DNA of 64,000 nt from Lachnospira sp. UBA3790 (GCA_002369135.1 DFEY01000002.1:123840-187839), one strand, 5' to 3'. Shown: positions 25,792-34,870, numbered from the stretch's first letter. The notes: generated by a model from the letters alone, not told the origin. Numbers and translations are program-made.

Positions 25792-28053
25792 TTATGCCTG
25801 CTCTTCTTCCTGTTCAGTCAGCTGCCACTTAAGTCCCGAATATCTTTTATGCTCGTCCACATTTTTAATCATGCCGTCAAAAATTTCTTTTCTACCAACT
25901 ATACAAACGCACTTCATCGCTCTCGTGATTCCCGTGTATAGAAGGTTCCTTGTCATCAAACGATTATTTCCAATAACAAGAGGCATTATAACTGCTGGAT
26001 ACTCTGAACCTTGCGACTTGTGAACCGTAATGGCATACGCAAGTTCCAACTGCTCAGCCTCGTTCGAATCGTAAACTGAATACTTGTCATCGTCAAATTT
26101 TACTTCTATATAATGAGTAGTTGTGTTAATGGATGTAATGATTCCGATGTCTCCGTTAAAGATTCCAGTGCCACTTTCCACAGTCATTCCATTCTTCGCT
26201 TTGATGAGCCACTTCTGATCGTAGTTGTTTTTGATCTGCATTACTTTGTCGCCCTCGCGGAAGACCACGCCGTTTACCACCTGTTCCTTTTTAGCCTTTG
26301 AAGGTGGATTGATATATCTTTGCAAGTCTTTGTTTAGAACCTCCACACCTATGTTTCCTTTACGCATTGGAGTAAGGACCTGAATATCTAGCATATCGCT
26401 TCCTACAAACTCAGGTAACTTTTGCGTGATAAGTCCGATAGTGGCATTCTTTGCAGACTGCACATCGTTTCTTTCTATATATAAGAAGTCTTCTTCGCTG
26501 TTATCAAGTTCTACTTCCTCGCCGTTGTTAATCTTGTGAGCATTTGTAACTATTCCACTCTTGCCCTCCTGGCGATAAACCTTTGTGAGGAATGTGGTCT
26601 CGAATTTTTCAGATGCAATAATATCCTTAAGTACATTACCTGGGCCCACGCTTGGAAGCTGATTAACATCTCCCACCAAAACCAACTTGGTACCTGGAAG
26701 CATCGCACGAAGTAGCGCACATATTAAAAATGTATCAACCATAGATACTTCGTCCACTATTATGACATCAGTCTCCAACGGATTTTGCTCGTTGTGTCCA
26801 AATGTTGCTTGATATTCTGTCTCGGTTTCATCGCCGACTACCTCAAGCATCCTGTGGATAGTCATAGCATCATGTCCTGTGGCTTCTGTCATTCTCTTTG
26901 CCGCACGTCCAGTAGGCGCCGCCAAAGAAACTTCTAATCCGTCGCTTTCAAACATTTTTATAATCGCATTGATAGTGGTAGTCTTTCCTGTACCAGGTCC
27001 ACCAGTAATCACTGACACACCGTGATTTTGTGTTGCGATGATAGCATTTCTTTGAAGTTCGTCCAAAGAAATATTTGTCAACTTCTCAATCGTATCCAAC
27101 TTAACACCCATCATATAATCATCTTCGGGTGTATCTATATTTAAGTCTTCCAACTTGTTTGCAATAGTTCGCTCGGCATTCCAGAAAGGCATAGCAAAAA
27201 CTGCTTCCTCTCCTTCTATCTCCTTCTTTACTAGCCTCTTCTCCAAAAGAAGTTCCGTGTAGCACTGATCTAGTAATTCCATATTGAAACTGCCATCTGA
27301 GGTTTGGAACTGGTCACGAAGTCCTAACATATTTACTGTGGCTTCCACCATCTTTTCCTTTGGAAGATATGTGTGACCTTCCATATTTGCAGCCTCCTGC
27401 AAAGCATACACCATTCCACTTTTGATTCGAATGGCAGCATGCACTTCCACGCCAGCACGTCTAGCAATCTCATCGGCACGTTTGAATCCAATGCCCACCA
27501 CATCGTCAGCCAATCTGTATGGATTAGTCTTTATAACATCGTACACACTGTTGCCGCATGATTTATATATCTTTGTCGAGAGCGCTGGAGAAATACCGTA
27601 ATCTTGCAGAAACATCATGACATCTCTCATCTCACGCATAGACTCAATCTGATTGCAAATCTCCATAGCCTTGCGGATAGAAATGCCCTTCACTTCTGCT
27701 AGCATCTCAGGCTCTTCATCGATAATTCTAAAAGTATCATCCTGAAAACGGTTAACTATACGCTCGGCCAATGTAGGACCTATCCCTTTAATAGCTCCAG
27801 AGCCCAAATACTTTTTCATAGCCTGTTCATCAGTAGCTGGCACCATGCGATAAGAATGCATCTTAATTTGTTCTCCATATACATCATGGAAAACTTCTTC
27901 ACCCTCAACTTCTAGATACTCGCCCTCGCCCACATAGCCAAACACACCAGTACAAGTGTACTCGTTTGTGTCCTCAGACAGTATCAGAACCGCATAGCCG
28001 TTGTCTGGGTTTTGATATAAAATGTTTTCTACAAAACCAGTTACTGTTATCAT
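25792..28053 (-). CDS. recD2: RecD2-type ATP-dependent 5'-3' DNA helicase
   Basis: The 753-residue SF1B helicase has the N-terminal OB-like and helix-hairpin-helix part (YLGSGAIKGIGPTLAERIVN, GIGFKRADEIARRAG) that separates RecD2 from RecD of RecBCD. Motors follow: Walker A TGGPGTGKTTTINA, Walker B DVIIVDEVSMVD, motif III VLVGDVNQLPSVGPG, and C-terminal AYAITVHKSQGSEYPAVI and LYTGITRA. Length is usual. It probably acts in replication-fork repair. First gene of the recD2-comFC pair. Confidence 0.95.
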   Translation of the reverse strand: MITVTGFVENILYQNPDNGYAVLILSEDTNEYTCTGVFGYVGEGEYLEVEGEEVFHDVYGEQIKMHSYRMVPATDEQAMKKYLGSGAIKGIGPTLAERIVNRFQDDTFRIIDEEPEMLAEVKGISIRKAMEICNQIESMREMRDVMMFLQDYGISPALSTKIYKSCGNSVYDVIKTNPYRLADDVVGIGFKRADEIARRAGVEVHAAIRIKSGMVYALQEAANMEGHTYLPKEKMVEATVNMLGLRDQFQTSDGSFNMELLDQCYTELLLEKRLVKKEIEGEEAVFAMPFWNAERTIANKLEDLNIDTPEDDYMMGVKLDTIEKLTNISLDELQRNAIIATQNHGVSVITGGPGTGKTTTINAIIKMFESDGLEVSLAAPTGRAAKRMTEATGHDAMTIHRMLEVVGDETETEYQATFGHNEQNPLETDVIIVDEVSMVDTFLICALLRAMLPGTKLVLVGDVNQLPSVGPGNVLKDIIASEKFETTFLTKVYRQEGKSGIVTNAHKINNGEEVELDNSEEDFLYIERNDVQSAKNATIGLITQKLPEFVGSDMLDIQVLTPMRKGNIGVEVLNKDLQRYINPPSKAKKEQVVNGVVFREGDKVMQIKNNYDQKWLIKAKNGMTVESGTGIFNGDIGIITSINTTTHYIEVKFDDDKYSVYDSNEAEQLELAYAITVHKSQGSEYPAVIMPLVIGNNRLMTRNLLYTGITRAMKCVCIVGRKEIFDGMIKNVDEHKRYSGLKWQLTEQEEEQA

Positions 28054-28135
28054 GTTAACCTTTCTTTTAAATGTTACTAAAATTTATGTACTTTCTTTGT
28101 CTCACTAGCATTTAAGTGACTTTTAAACAAAATGT

Positions 28136-28163
28136 AAGCTGCCCCTTGGAATTGGGACAGCTT
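28136..28163 (-). terminator. Probable terminator after mreB
   Basis: AAGCTGTCCC pairs with GGGGCAGCTT (one G-U) just past the stop codon at 28169; the T-run on the minus strand is poor. Confidence 0.45.
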
Positions 28164-28168
28164 TTATT

Positions 28169-29176
28169 TTAATCTATTGTTTTGTTTTCCTTAGCAGCCT
28201 CATCTAGGAAATCTAGATACTGACCAGTTCCTATGGCCACAGCTGTCATTGGATCTTCTGCAGTCATTGTGTTGATACCCGTCTTGGATTCGATCAACTC
28301 ATCAATTCCGTGAAGTAAGCATCCACCTCCTGTCAGAACAATTCCTCTCTCTGCGATATCTGCCGCTAGCTCCGGTGGAGTTTCTGTAAGCACTTTGTGG
28401 ATTTCTTCCACCATAGTGTCTGAAACGTCTCTTAGAGCCTCTTCAGTCTCGGCTGATGTCACCTCCAAAACTTTTGGAAGACCAGTCACAAGGTTACGAC
28501 CGCTCACTTCCATAGAAGTTTTCTCCGCCTCGTTAAAGCAAGAACCAATTCCCACTTTAATCTCCTCGGCAGTTCTATCTCCAATCAAAAGATTGTGTTT
28601 CTTTCTCATGTATTTAACGATGGCTTCGTCAAAATCTTCACCGGCCAACTTTAGTGATGAACTAACCACAATTCCGCCCAGTGATATAACAGCTAAATCT
28701 GTAACTCCACCACCGATATCTACTATCAAGTTACCGAATGGCAAGTTTACATCGATACCTGCTCCTATAGCAGCCGCCAAAGGTGCCTTAACTATAAACA
28801 CTTCTCTAGCGCCGGCCTGGAATGTAGCATCCATTACTGCCTTTGTCTCCACCTCAGTAGCTCCACTTGGGATACTAACGCAAACTCTTGGCTTTCTAAA
28901 AGAGCGCTTACCCACAGCCTTCTGGATGAAGTAACGAATCATCTGCTCTGTAATAGAGTAGTCTGAAATAACGCCCTGCTTAATAGGATGAACTGAAACG
29001 ATGTTGCCTGGGGTTCTACCAATCATAAGTCTAGCTTCTTCTCCCACTGCCACAATCTTATCAGTGTCACGATCTAGCGCAACCACGCAAGGCTCCTTCA
29101 AAACCACGCCTTTACCTTTTATATAAACTAATATGCTCGAAGTACCTAAATCAATACCAATATCTGTCTCAAACAC
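28169..29176 (-). CDS. mreB: Rod-shape-determining protein, MreB/Mbl family
   Basis: A 335-residue bacterial actin. Phosphate-1 loop GIDLGTSSILVYIKGKG, phosphate-2 LIVDIGGGVTDLAVISLGG and adenosine motif GIVLTGGGCLLHGIDEL are all present. The start is GTG at 29176, placed by AGGAGG 7 nt upstream, giving the normal VFETDIGIDLG N-terminus; the longer frame from 29215 has none. No mreC or mreD is adjacent, so it may be the Mbl paralogue. It guides cell-wall synthesis along the cylinder. Confidence 0.93.
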   Translation of the reverse strand: MFETDIGIDLGTSSILVYIKGKGVVLKEPCVVALDRDTDKIVAVGEEARLMIGRTPGNIVSVHPIKQGVISDYSITEQMIRYFIQKAVGKRSFRKPRVCVSIPSGATEVETKAVMDATFQAGAREVFIVKAPLAAAIGAGIDVNLPFGNLIVDIGGGVTDLAVISLGGIVVSSSLKLAGEDFDEAIVKYMRKKHNLLIGDRTAEEIKVGIGSCFNEAEKTSMEVSGRNLVTGLPKVLEVTSAETEEALRDVSDTMVEEIHKVLTETPPELAADIAERGIVLTGGGCLLHGIDELIESKTGINTMTAEDPMTAVAIGTGQYLDFLDEAAKENKTID

Positions 29177-29366
29177 TTTAATTCCTCCTATGCAGTTTAA
29201 AAAAACACTGCACATTTTTTAATTTACACTGCTAACATTATAACTGTTTTCGCTATAAATTTAAAGACTATATTTGGACAGTTTTTACATATTTCACTAT
29301 TTTTTGGCAAATAATTATTGTTAAATTTTTATTTACTTTTTTTAATATTTGGGCTATACTATCACC

Positions 29367-29500
29367 GTATCATTTTTAATGATACATTAAATTTAAATAC
29401 ATCATTTAAATGATGTATTAAGTTTTTCATACTCAACCTAGGGGTGAGATTCCCCTAGGTCCCCCGAAAATAATGCTCCACCTATTGGTGGAGCTTTTTT
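29367..29500 (+). ncRNA. Candidate structured small RNA with own promoter and terminator
   Basis: A plus-strand promoter (TTTACT 29332-29337, 17 nt, TATACT 29355-29360) is followed by four consecutive perfect hairpins: GTATCATT stem (29367-29385), a fully self-complementary 24-nt palindrome (29396-29419), CCTAGGGG stem with TGAGATT loop (29437-29459), and GCTCCACC stem with TTTTTT tail (29475-29500). The last is a good intrinsic terminator in plus sense. No ORF is present. The 322-nt gap between mreB and the next gene otherwise holds nothing. I do not recognise an Rfam family. Confidence 0.55.
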
Positions 29501-30245
29501 ATTCGCTATCTATTCCAATTGCTGTAACTTGATCCAAAGATAGATTACCATTCTTGACATCTATTACTTGTTGTAGTAATGTGAGTATAGAAGGAGAGTC
29601 ATTATTAACAGGGGATGATACTATTGTATCGAAGCTGTCCGTTGACTCTCCTTTTTCAATGACAACTTCTATTAATTCGACACTATTGTTATTATGTGTC
29701 ACTTCAACAGACACACCCATCATATATTTCCCTTGCTTCTTTCCTATGCATATTTCTATAGGGGCAACAATCAACATTCTGTCTTTATTATTCTTATAAT
29801 TTTGTTTATAAAAAATTGCCTTCCCGCTTTGCAATACCTCTTTCACTGCATTCAATGCATATCCCTTAACTCTATTAAAGCTATGATGCACAATACTCTT
29901 TGCCGAAGAATTACTTAATAGGAATTCCCCATACTCATCGCTGAAGAGAGTTTGATCAAAGGAGCGAAAATATCCTTTTATCTTTTCTGTTAGGTTTTTT
30001 CCTTGGTATTTTTCAATAGCGTCTTCTTCAACCGTTTTCACAACCTCCATTACAACTACTTCAGAGAAATTGTTCAAAATAGCGCTTGTTGTAAGTTTGT
30101 CATAATCAATATAAGACAAAGACTTGTTCTCATGAACAAATCTTTGTCTTTTTAAATAGCTTTCATATAACTGAAGCTTATGAATGAAATATTGTTCTGA
30201 AAACAATATCTCCAAATATGTGTTTTTATCAAAAATGATATCCAT
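29499..30245 (-). CDS. Unknown AT-rich protein, possible phage-type nuclease-like domain
   Basis: A 248-residue soluble protein with no signal peptide. The N-terminal 120 residues look helical. The segment from about 125 to 195 (ALNAVKEVLQSGKAIFYKQN, DRMLIVAPIEICIGKKQGKY, MMGVSVEVTH, VELIEVVIEKG) faintly recalls the PBECR or polyvalent-protein-associated domains of mobile elements; this is a weak resemblance only. Composition is more AT-rich than neighbours and the promoter block resembles that of the type III toxin-antitoxin island, so recent acquisition is plausible. It stands alone between mreB and the M24 peptidase gene. Confidence 0.6.
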   Translation of the reverse strand: MDIIFDKNTYLEILFSEQYFIHKLQLYESYLKRQRFVHENKSLSYIDYDKLTTSAILNNFSEVVVMEVVKTVEEDAIEKYQGKNLTEKIKGYFRSFDQTLFSDEYGEFLLSNSSAKSIVHHSFNRVKGYALNAVKEVLQSGKAIFYKQNYKNNKDRMLIVAPIEICIGKKQGKYMMGVSVEVTHNNNSVELIEVVIEKGESTDSFDTIVSSPVNNDSPSILTLLQQVIDVKNGNLSLDQVTAIGIDSE

Positions 30246-30294
30246 ACAATCCCCCTATCTTACAAATTTAGTTTTGTAATAATATTAGAATTCT

Positions 30295-30322
30295 AGGATA
30301 CCACTTCTCTTTGTTTTGTCAA
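30295..30322 (-). promoter_or_regulatory. Promoter of the unknown gene at 29499-30245
   Basis: TTGACA (30322-30317), 16 nt, TATCCT (30300-30295). The sequence TAAAATCACATAGAG just upstream and AGAAGTG in the spacer are shared with the second promoter of the toxin-antitoxin island (20724-20773). Confidence 0.6.
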
Positions 30323-30340
30323 CATATTCTCTATGTGATT

Positions 30341-31570
30341 TTATATTTTTTGAGTTTCTAACCATTTATATTCATCTTCATTCAAATAATCTTTGAAAAC
30401 TCGTAGTAGATTGTCATGATAATTGCTTAAGTACTCCTTCTCACCTTCACTCAATTCTTCCACTAGTATTAATTCCTTTTCATAAGGCACTAATGTTAAG
30501 TTTTCAAATCTAATCTCGCTGTTCTTTTTAATTGTATGTACAATATTTTCAATCCTCACTCCAAACTCGCCTTCCAAATATACACCCGGCTCGTTCGAGA
30601 AAGTCATATTCTCATATATCTTAGTGTTTTCGTTAAACACGCGCCTTGGGTACTCGTGAACGTTTAGAAAATGTCCAAGCCCATGTCCTGTTCCGTGCTT
30701 GTAATCCAAACCTTTTTCCCTAATATATTTTCTAGCAATATCATCTAGCACATCACCAGTAGTCCCCTCTTCCACTTTTGCCAGCGCCACATCTATATGA
30801 CCTTTCAAAACTGCAGTATACATTTCTTTCATCTTATCAGTAACCGGCCCAAGCGCGATAGTTCTAGTGGTATCTGTAGTCCCCCTCAAATACTGTCCGC
30901 CGGTATCCACCATTATCAACCCCTCAGGCTTAATCACCTTATTAGTTTTCTCAGTCACATGGTAGTGAATATCTGCCGCGCTCTCGTTATATGCAGGGAT
31001 AGTCTCAAAACTTGGCATCACATAGTCTGCCACTTCACGCCTCAACTCTTCCATCTTTTTCTTAACATCTATCTCCGTCAAAGACCCAGATTTTGCCTCA
31101 TCCTTAATCCAATGAATAAACTTCGTCCAAACCAAGCCATCGTCAAAGAACACATCTTTCATATTCTTAATCTGAACATCATTCTTTATCATCATAAGAT
31201 CAGAAATAAGAGTCTTGTCTTCTTCTATATTAATCTCTCGCTCTTCCAATTCTTTTTGTTCAACCGAAACTCCCAAATCAGTCAAATATCCACTCACTTC
31301 TTCAGAAACTTCTTGGTTTACATAAAGTATGACACCATCGTTTGTCATTTCTAATTCACATAGAAACACTGGAGTAAACTTCTTTAAATCATCCGCATAC
31401 TCTTCCCCTGCTCCACTTCCACGTAAATTAAGAAGCCATGCTGCTTCCTCCGGCACAAATGTTTTCAAAACATTCACACCTTTTTCTAGCATCTGACTTC
31501 TTACTCTCGCAATCTTGCTCTTGGCATCTTCGCCTTCATATTTTGTATCGTATATAAAAATTTCGTTCAT
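30341..31570 (-). CDS. M24-family aminopeptidase (Xaa-Pro aminopeptidase-like), short form
   Basis: A 409-residue metallopeptidase predicted to remove the N-terminal residue before proline. The five metal ligands of the pita-bread fold are visible: D222 (VDTGG), D233 (TTDTTR), H296 (GTGHGLGH), E327 (SNEPG) and E341 (RIENI). The closest known type is the eukaryotic-like XPNPEP family of about 590 residues with two N-terminal creatinase-like domains; here about one domain is missing, since only about 120 residues precede the linker. It ends about 95 nt before the next gene and starts 1 nt after the KdpD-like gene, so is co-transcribed with it. Confidence 0.88.
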   Translation of the reverse strand: MNEIFIYDTKYEGEDAKSKIARVRSQMLEKGVNVLKTFVPEEAAWLLNLRGSGAGEEYADDLKKFTPVFLCELEMTNDGVILYVNQEVSEEVSGYLTDLGVSVEQKELEEREINIEEDKTLISDLMMIKNDVQIKNMKDVFFDDGLVWTKFIHWIKDEAKSGSLTEIDVKKKMEELRREVADYVMPSFETIPAYNESAADIHYHVTEKTNKVIKPEGLIMVDTGGQYLRGTTDTTRTIALGPVTDKMKEMYTAVLKGHIDVALAKVEEGTTGDVLDDIARKYIREKGLDYKHGTGHGLGHFLNVHEYPRRVFNENTKIYENMTFSNEPGVYLEGEFGVRIENIVHTIKKNSEIRFENLTLVPYEKELILVEELSEGEKEYLSNYHDNLLRVFKDYLNEDEYKWLETQKI

Positions 31571-31571
31571 C

Positions 31572-32291
31572 CTAATCTTTTAGTTCCTCGTCTTTTAATT
31601 CTTTTCCTTCGCCGCTTCTAAAAACTACTTCCACTTTGTCGCCGTACTGCTCTAAGTATTTCAAGCTTGCTTCTCTATACTTAATTAAAGTCTCTGGCAG
31701 AAAATTTTTCTGCATAATCTTTGACTTCATATACTTATCCACAAACAAACTTCCATCTTTATAGTCGGCAATCATCAAATTCGGCTCGCGGTCGATAAAG
31801 ATAATCTTATCAGCCTTCTCCAAATACTCATCCGGCACCTTTGTCTTAACACCAATGCCAGTGATTGCCTTAAACACTGGATTCGCACTCTCGAAACGCT
31901 TCAAGTTAGCAGACGCATACACATTTATGCCCGCATCCAAAATGGTATCTATATCATTGTAGATAAAAGTCTCATGCTTTTTTTCTTTGTGCCCGTGTTT
32001 TTTGCGAAGTCTTTTTGAGTCCTTGTTTCGGCTTATCATTCCGAGTTCGTCAAAGATAACGGCATCGGGACTCTCATTAATAATCCCAAAAACAGAATAC
32101 TTTGAGAAATCGCCTATCGCTACATCATAGTCATCCAATAGCTTTGCCATATCTCTGTGGGCAGAATTAAGGAAACCCACCGTCACATTCTCTTCCTGCT
32201 CACAAGCCGTCGCCACCATTCGATAGCTCTTGCCTGCGCCCGGTGTGTAACTAGTAAAGATATAAAGTTTTCCTTTTTTATTCTCGGTCAT
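31572..32291 (-). CDS. Stand-alone KdpD N-terminal sensor-like domain
   Basis: A 239-residue protein that aligns by eye to the cytoplasmic sensor domain of KdpD only. KLYIFTSYTPGAGKSYRMV holds the Walker A-like P17-S22, PDAVIFDELG the Walker B, then DIDTILDAGINVYASANLKR, FESANPVFKAITGIG and VPDEYLEKADKIIFIDREP as in KdpD. The usual GYVETHGR motif is replaced by GFLNSAHRD. No histidine kinase, Usp domain or membrane part is present, and no kdp genes are nearby. Start 32291 is chosen for AGGAAG upstream; a TTG at 32306 is also open. It lies between the M24 peptidase and a WYL regulator in one apparent operon. Confidence 0.8.
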   Translation of the reverse strand: MTENKKGKLYIFTSYTPGAGKSYRMVATACEQEENVTVGFLNSAHRDMAKLLDDYDVAIGDFSKYSVFGIINESPDAVIFDELGMISRNKDSKRLRKKHGHKEKKHETFIYNDIDTILDAGINVYASANLKRFESANPVFKAITGIGVKTKVPDEYLEKADKIIFIDREPNLMIADYKDGSLFVDKYMKSKIMQKNFLPETLIKYREASLKYLEQYGDKVEVVFRSGEGKELKDEELKD

Positions 32292-32338
32292 ATTACTTCC
32301 TGCCAATGCAACTTTTTTTGTAAATCTCGCACACTCAA

Positions 32339-33325
32339 TTATTTATACTTCTTCACTTCCTTCGCCAAAGTCTCCTTGTAAGCCTCTACTACATTTTCAG
32401 GACCCACAATCTTCACTCCGCCGCTTAATCCCAAAATCCATCCAAAGAACTGATCACTCAAATTTACATCTACGTGCACTCTAAATTTGTCGCCCTTGTT
32501 CATGATCATTATGTCTTTTCCAAATCTATCAAGCACAACGCCAATAAAGTTGTTGTCAAACTCTAGTTCCACGTTTTCAGGTTCACCTGTAAACATACCA
32601 AATGTTTCTTTGGCGTAGGATGCCATATCGAATCCGTCAAACTCCAACTTTCCATCTCTGTGCTCTCCAGTCAAATTAATATGGCGAATCTTATCCACGC
32701 GGTAGTGCTTTATAATCTCGCTCTCTCCGTCAAAGGCCACCATATAATAATTCTCATCATCCCACATCAAAGCCCATGGGCTGATGTTTTCTTTATGGCC
32801 ATTCTCGCGGATAGCCATTTCTTTGTCCATGTTCCATTCGTAGTAGTCGAACTCTATTTGGCTATCTTCATTAATAGCTAGATTTATATCATCAATATTG
32901 TAATAAACACTCTCGTAATCAGTCTTCACACGGTTAGTAACGTAAACCTGGCGATGAAGTTCCTTTGCCTGATGCTTGGAGGCTTGCTTCTCTATTTTTG
33001 AGATAAGCTCATTTGATCTTTTCTCGCTGATAAACTTAGAAGCCTGAACTGCATCCACCAAAAGTTTTAACTCTGGCAATTCGAAATCTCTATCCAAAAG
33101 ATAGTACTTAAACTTTCCGCCCTCTTTCTCCTTTGAAATCTCGTAACCATAGTCTTGTAATTCTTCCACGTCTTTATACACAGACTTTCTCTCTGCCGAA
33201 ATTCCCATGGCATCTAGTTTTTCTATAATCTCTGGCATAGTAATTCCGTGCTCATCATCCGTGTTTTCACGAAGGATGTCTAGAACCGCCATTGTTTTCA
33301 ATTTTTGTTTCTCTGATTTTGCCAT
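32339..33325 (-). CDS. WYL-domain transcriptional regulator
   Basis: A 328-residue protein with an N-terminal winged HTH (MAVLDILRENTDDEHGITMP, ERKSVYKDVEELQDYGYEI) and a central WYL domain (ENISPWALMWDDENYYMVAF) plus a C-terminal WCX-like part. Such proteins sense ligands, often nucleic acid or nucleotides, and control transcription. Start 33325 has AGGAGG 7 nt upstream; 31 additional open codons before it cover the hairpin cluster and are not likely translated. It is first gene of a WYL / KdpD-like / M24 operon with a 47-nt gap. Confidence 0.88.
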   Translation of the reverse strand: MAKSEKQKLKTMAVLDILRENTDDEHGITMPEIIEKLDAMGISAERKSVYKDVEELQDYGYEISKEKEGGKFKYYLLDRDFELPELKLLVDAVQASKFISEKRSNELISKIEKQASKHQAKELHRQVYVTNRVKTDYESVYYNIDDINLAINEDSQIEFDYYEWNMDKEMAIRENGHKENISPWALMWDDENYYMVAFDGESEIIKHYRVDKIRHINLTGEHRDGKLEFDGFDMASYAKETFGMFTGEPENVELEFDNNFIGVVLDRFGKDIMIMNKGDKFRVHVDVNLSDQFFGWILGLSGGVKIVGPENVVEAYKETLAKEVKKYK

Positions 33326-33341
33326 GTGTAACCTCCTAGAA

Positions 33342-33496
33342 TAAAGTTTCGCTTGCGAAACTTTTGCGCCGCTTTCGTGTCGCTGTAAGCGACATCTTCC
33401 TTTCGAAAGCGTGTGCATCCTTGCGGAGCATAATATAGAAAAGCTTGAAAAGCTTTTCTATATTATTATACCAGACTCTTAATCGAGTCTGGTATA
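33342..33496. repeat. Cluster of perfect hairpins between citrate synthase and the WYL gene
   Basis: In about 155 bp there are AAGTTTCGC/GCGAAACTT (33342-33361), a nested pair CGCTTTCG ... CGAAAGCG enclosing GTCGCT/AGCGAC (about 33370-33410), a 15-bp stem AATATAGAAAAGCTT (33432-33464) and a 12-bp stem TATACCAGACTC (33467-33496). The last probably terminates citrate synthase transcription. The others lie in the WYL leader. No ORF is credible here. Confidence 0.75.
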
Positions 33497-33499
33497 TTT

Positions 33500-34855
33500 T
33501 TATCTATCATTTATATCTTTATATTCATTATATGGGCAAACGCTCACATACGCTGGTCTCATAATCTTATCAGCTGCCACTAACTCTTCCACTCTATGAG
33601 CACTCCATCCAACAATTCTTGCTATCGCAAACATTGGTGTGTATAACTCTTCTGGAATATCTAGCATGCTGTAAAGAAGTCCGCTGAAGAAATCCACATT
33701 TGCACTTACGCCCTTGTAAATCTTTCTCTCCTCAGCAATAACTTCTGGAGCCAAGTTTTCAATCAAGCTGTATAGTGCGAAGTCTTCTTCTTTGCCTTTC
33801 TCGATGGCTAGCTTTTCTACTTCTTCTTTAAAGATTTCTGCTCTTGGGTCAGACACTGAATAAATAGCATGACCCATTCCATATATAAGACCTTTCTGAT
33901 CGAAAGTTTCTTTGTTCAAAATTTTTCTTAAATACTCTTTAACCTGCTCTGAATCTTTGTAATCGCCACAGTTCTTTTTAATGTCTTTAAACATCTGAAC
34001 TACTTTGATATTAGCTCCACCGTGCTTTGGTCCCTTCAAAGACGACAAAGCCGCTGCAATAGTTGAGTATGTATCTGAACCAGATGATGTAACTACACGT
34101 GTTGTAAATGTAGAGTTGTTTCCACCACCATGCTCCATATGCAAAATAAGAAGTAAATCCAAAACCTTTGCCTCGAGTTTCGTATAGTGCATATTTGGAC
34201 GAAGCATTCTCAAGAAGTTTTCACTAGTTGAAAGTTTTGCGCTAGGTCTGTGAATGTACAAACTCTTATTTCTCTTGTAATGATTAAATGCGTGATATCC
34301 GTAAACTGCAAGCATAGGTAGTGTAGCAATTAGTTCGATACACTGTCTTAAAACATTTTCTACAGATGTGTCAGACACTTCTTTATCATATGACGCCAAA
34401 GTTAGGACTGAACGTGTAACCGAGTTCATAACGTCCTTACTAGGCGCTTTCAAAATTACGTCTCTTACAAAGTTTGTTGGAAGATGTCTGCAACTTGCAA
34501 GCACTCCCTCAAACTCTTTTAGCTGGTCGTTAGTAGGAAGTTCGCCAAACAAAAGTAAGTATGCAATCTCTTCAAAACCAAATCTACCAGACTCTTTTAG
34601 TCCAGCTGCTAGGTCTTTGACGTTGTAGCCTCTGAAGTACAACTTACCAGCGCATGGCACAATCTTGCCATCCACTTCTTCTGTAGATTCCACACGAGAA
34701 ATGTTTGTGATACCTGTAACAACACCTTTACCGTTGATGTCACGAAGTCCACGCTTAACACCGAACTGAGTAAATAAATCTTTATCTACTTGATCGTTTT
34801 CCTGTGCAAATCCTGCGTACTTTTCAATTATTTCTAAATCGCTTTTTCTTAACAT
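33500..34855 (-). CDS. Citrate synthase (or 2-methylcitrate synthase)
   Basis: A 451-residue type II-like citrate synthase condensing oxaloacetate with acetyl-CoA. Active-site histidines are in HMEHGGGNNSTF and in GMGHAIYSVSDPRA, the catalytic aspartate in NVDFFSGLLY. The N-terminal 60 residues (RDINGKGVVTGITNISRVES) are typical of the clostridial branch. There are no other TCA cycle genes nearby; the likely role is glutamate precursor supply, which would fit with proBA downstream (inference). A small hairpin TGTCGCC CGCA GGCGACA (34871-34888) lies 15 nt before the gene. Confidence 0.9.
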   Translation of the reverse strand: MLRKSDLEIIEKYAGFAQENDQVDKDLFTQFGVKRGLRDINGKGVVTGITNISRVESTEEVDGKIVPCAGKLYFRGYNVKDLAAGLKESGRFGFEEIAYLLLFGELPTNDQLKEFEGVLASCRHLPTNFVRDVILKAPSKDVMNSVTRSVLTLASYDKEVSDTSVENVLRQCIELIATLPMLAVYGYHAFNHYKRNKSLYIHRPSAKLSTSENFLRMLRPNMHYTKLEAKVLDLLLILHMEHGGGNNSTFTTRVVTSSGSDTYSTIAAALSSLKGPKHGGANIKVVQMFKDIKKNCGDYKDSEQVKEYLRKILNKETFDQKGLIYGMGHAIYSVSDPRAEIFKEEVEKLAIEKGKEEDFALYSLIENLAPEVIAEERKIYKGVSANVDFFSGLLYSMLDIPEELYTPMFAIARIVGWSAHRVEELVAADKIMRPAYVSVCPYNEYKDINDR

Positions 34856-34870
34856 ATATACTTCCTCCTC

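Noticed and set aside
28169..30245. Prophage or integrated element around 28-30 kb
   Set aside because: No integrase, structural phage gene, att repeat or tRNA gene is visible; only the orphan gene looks foreign.
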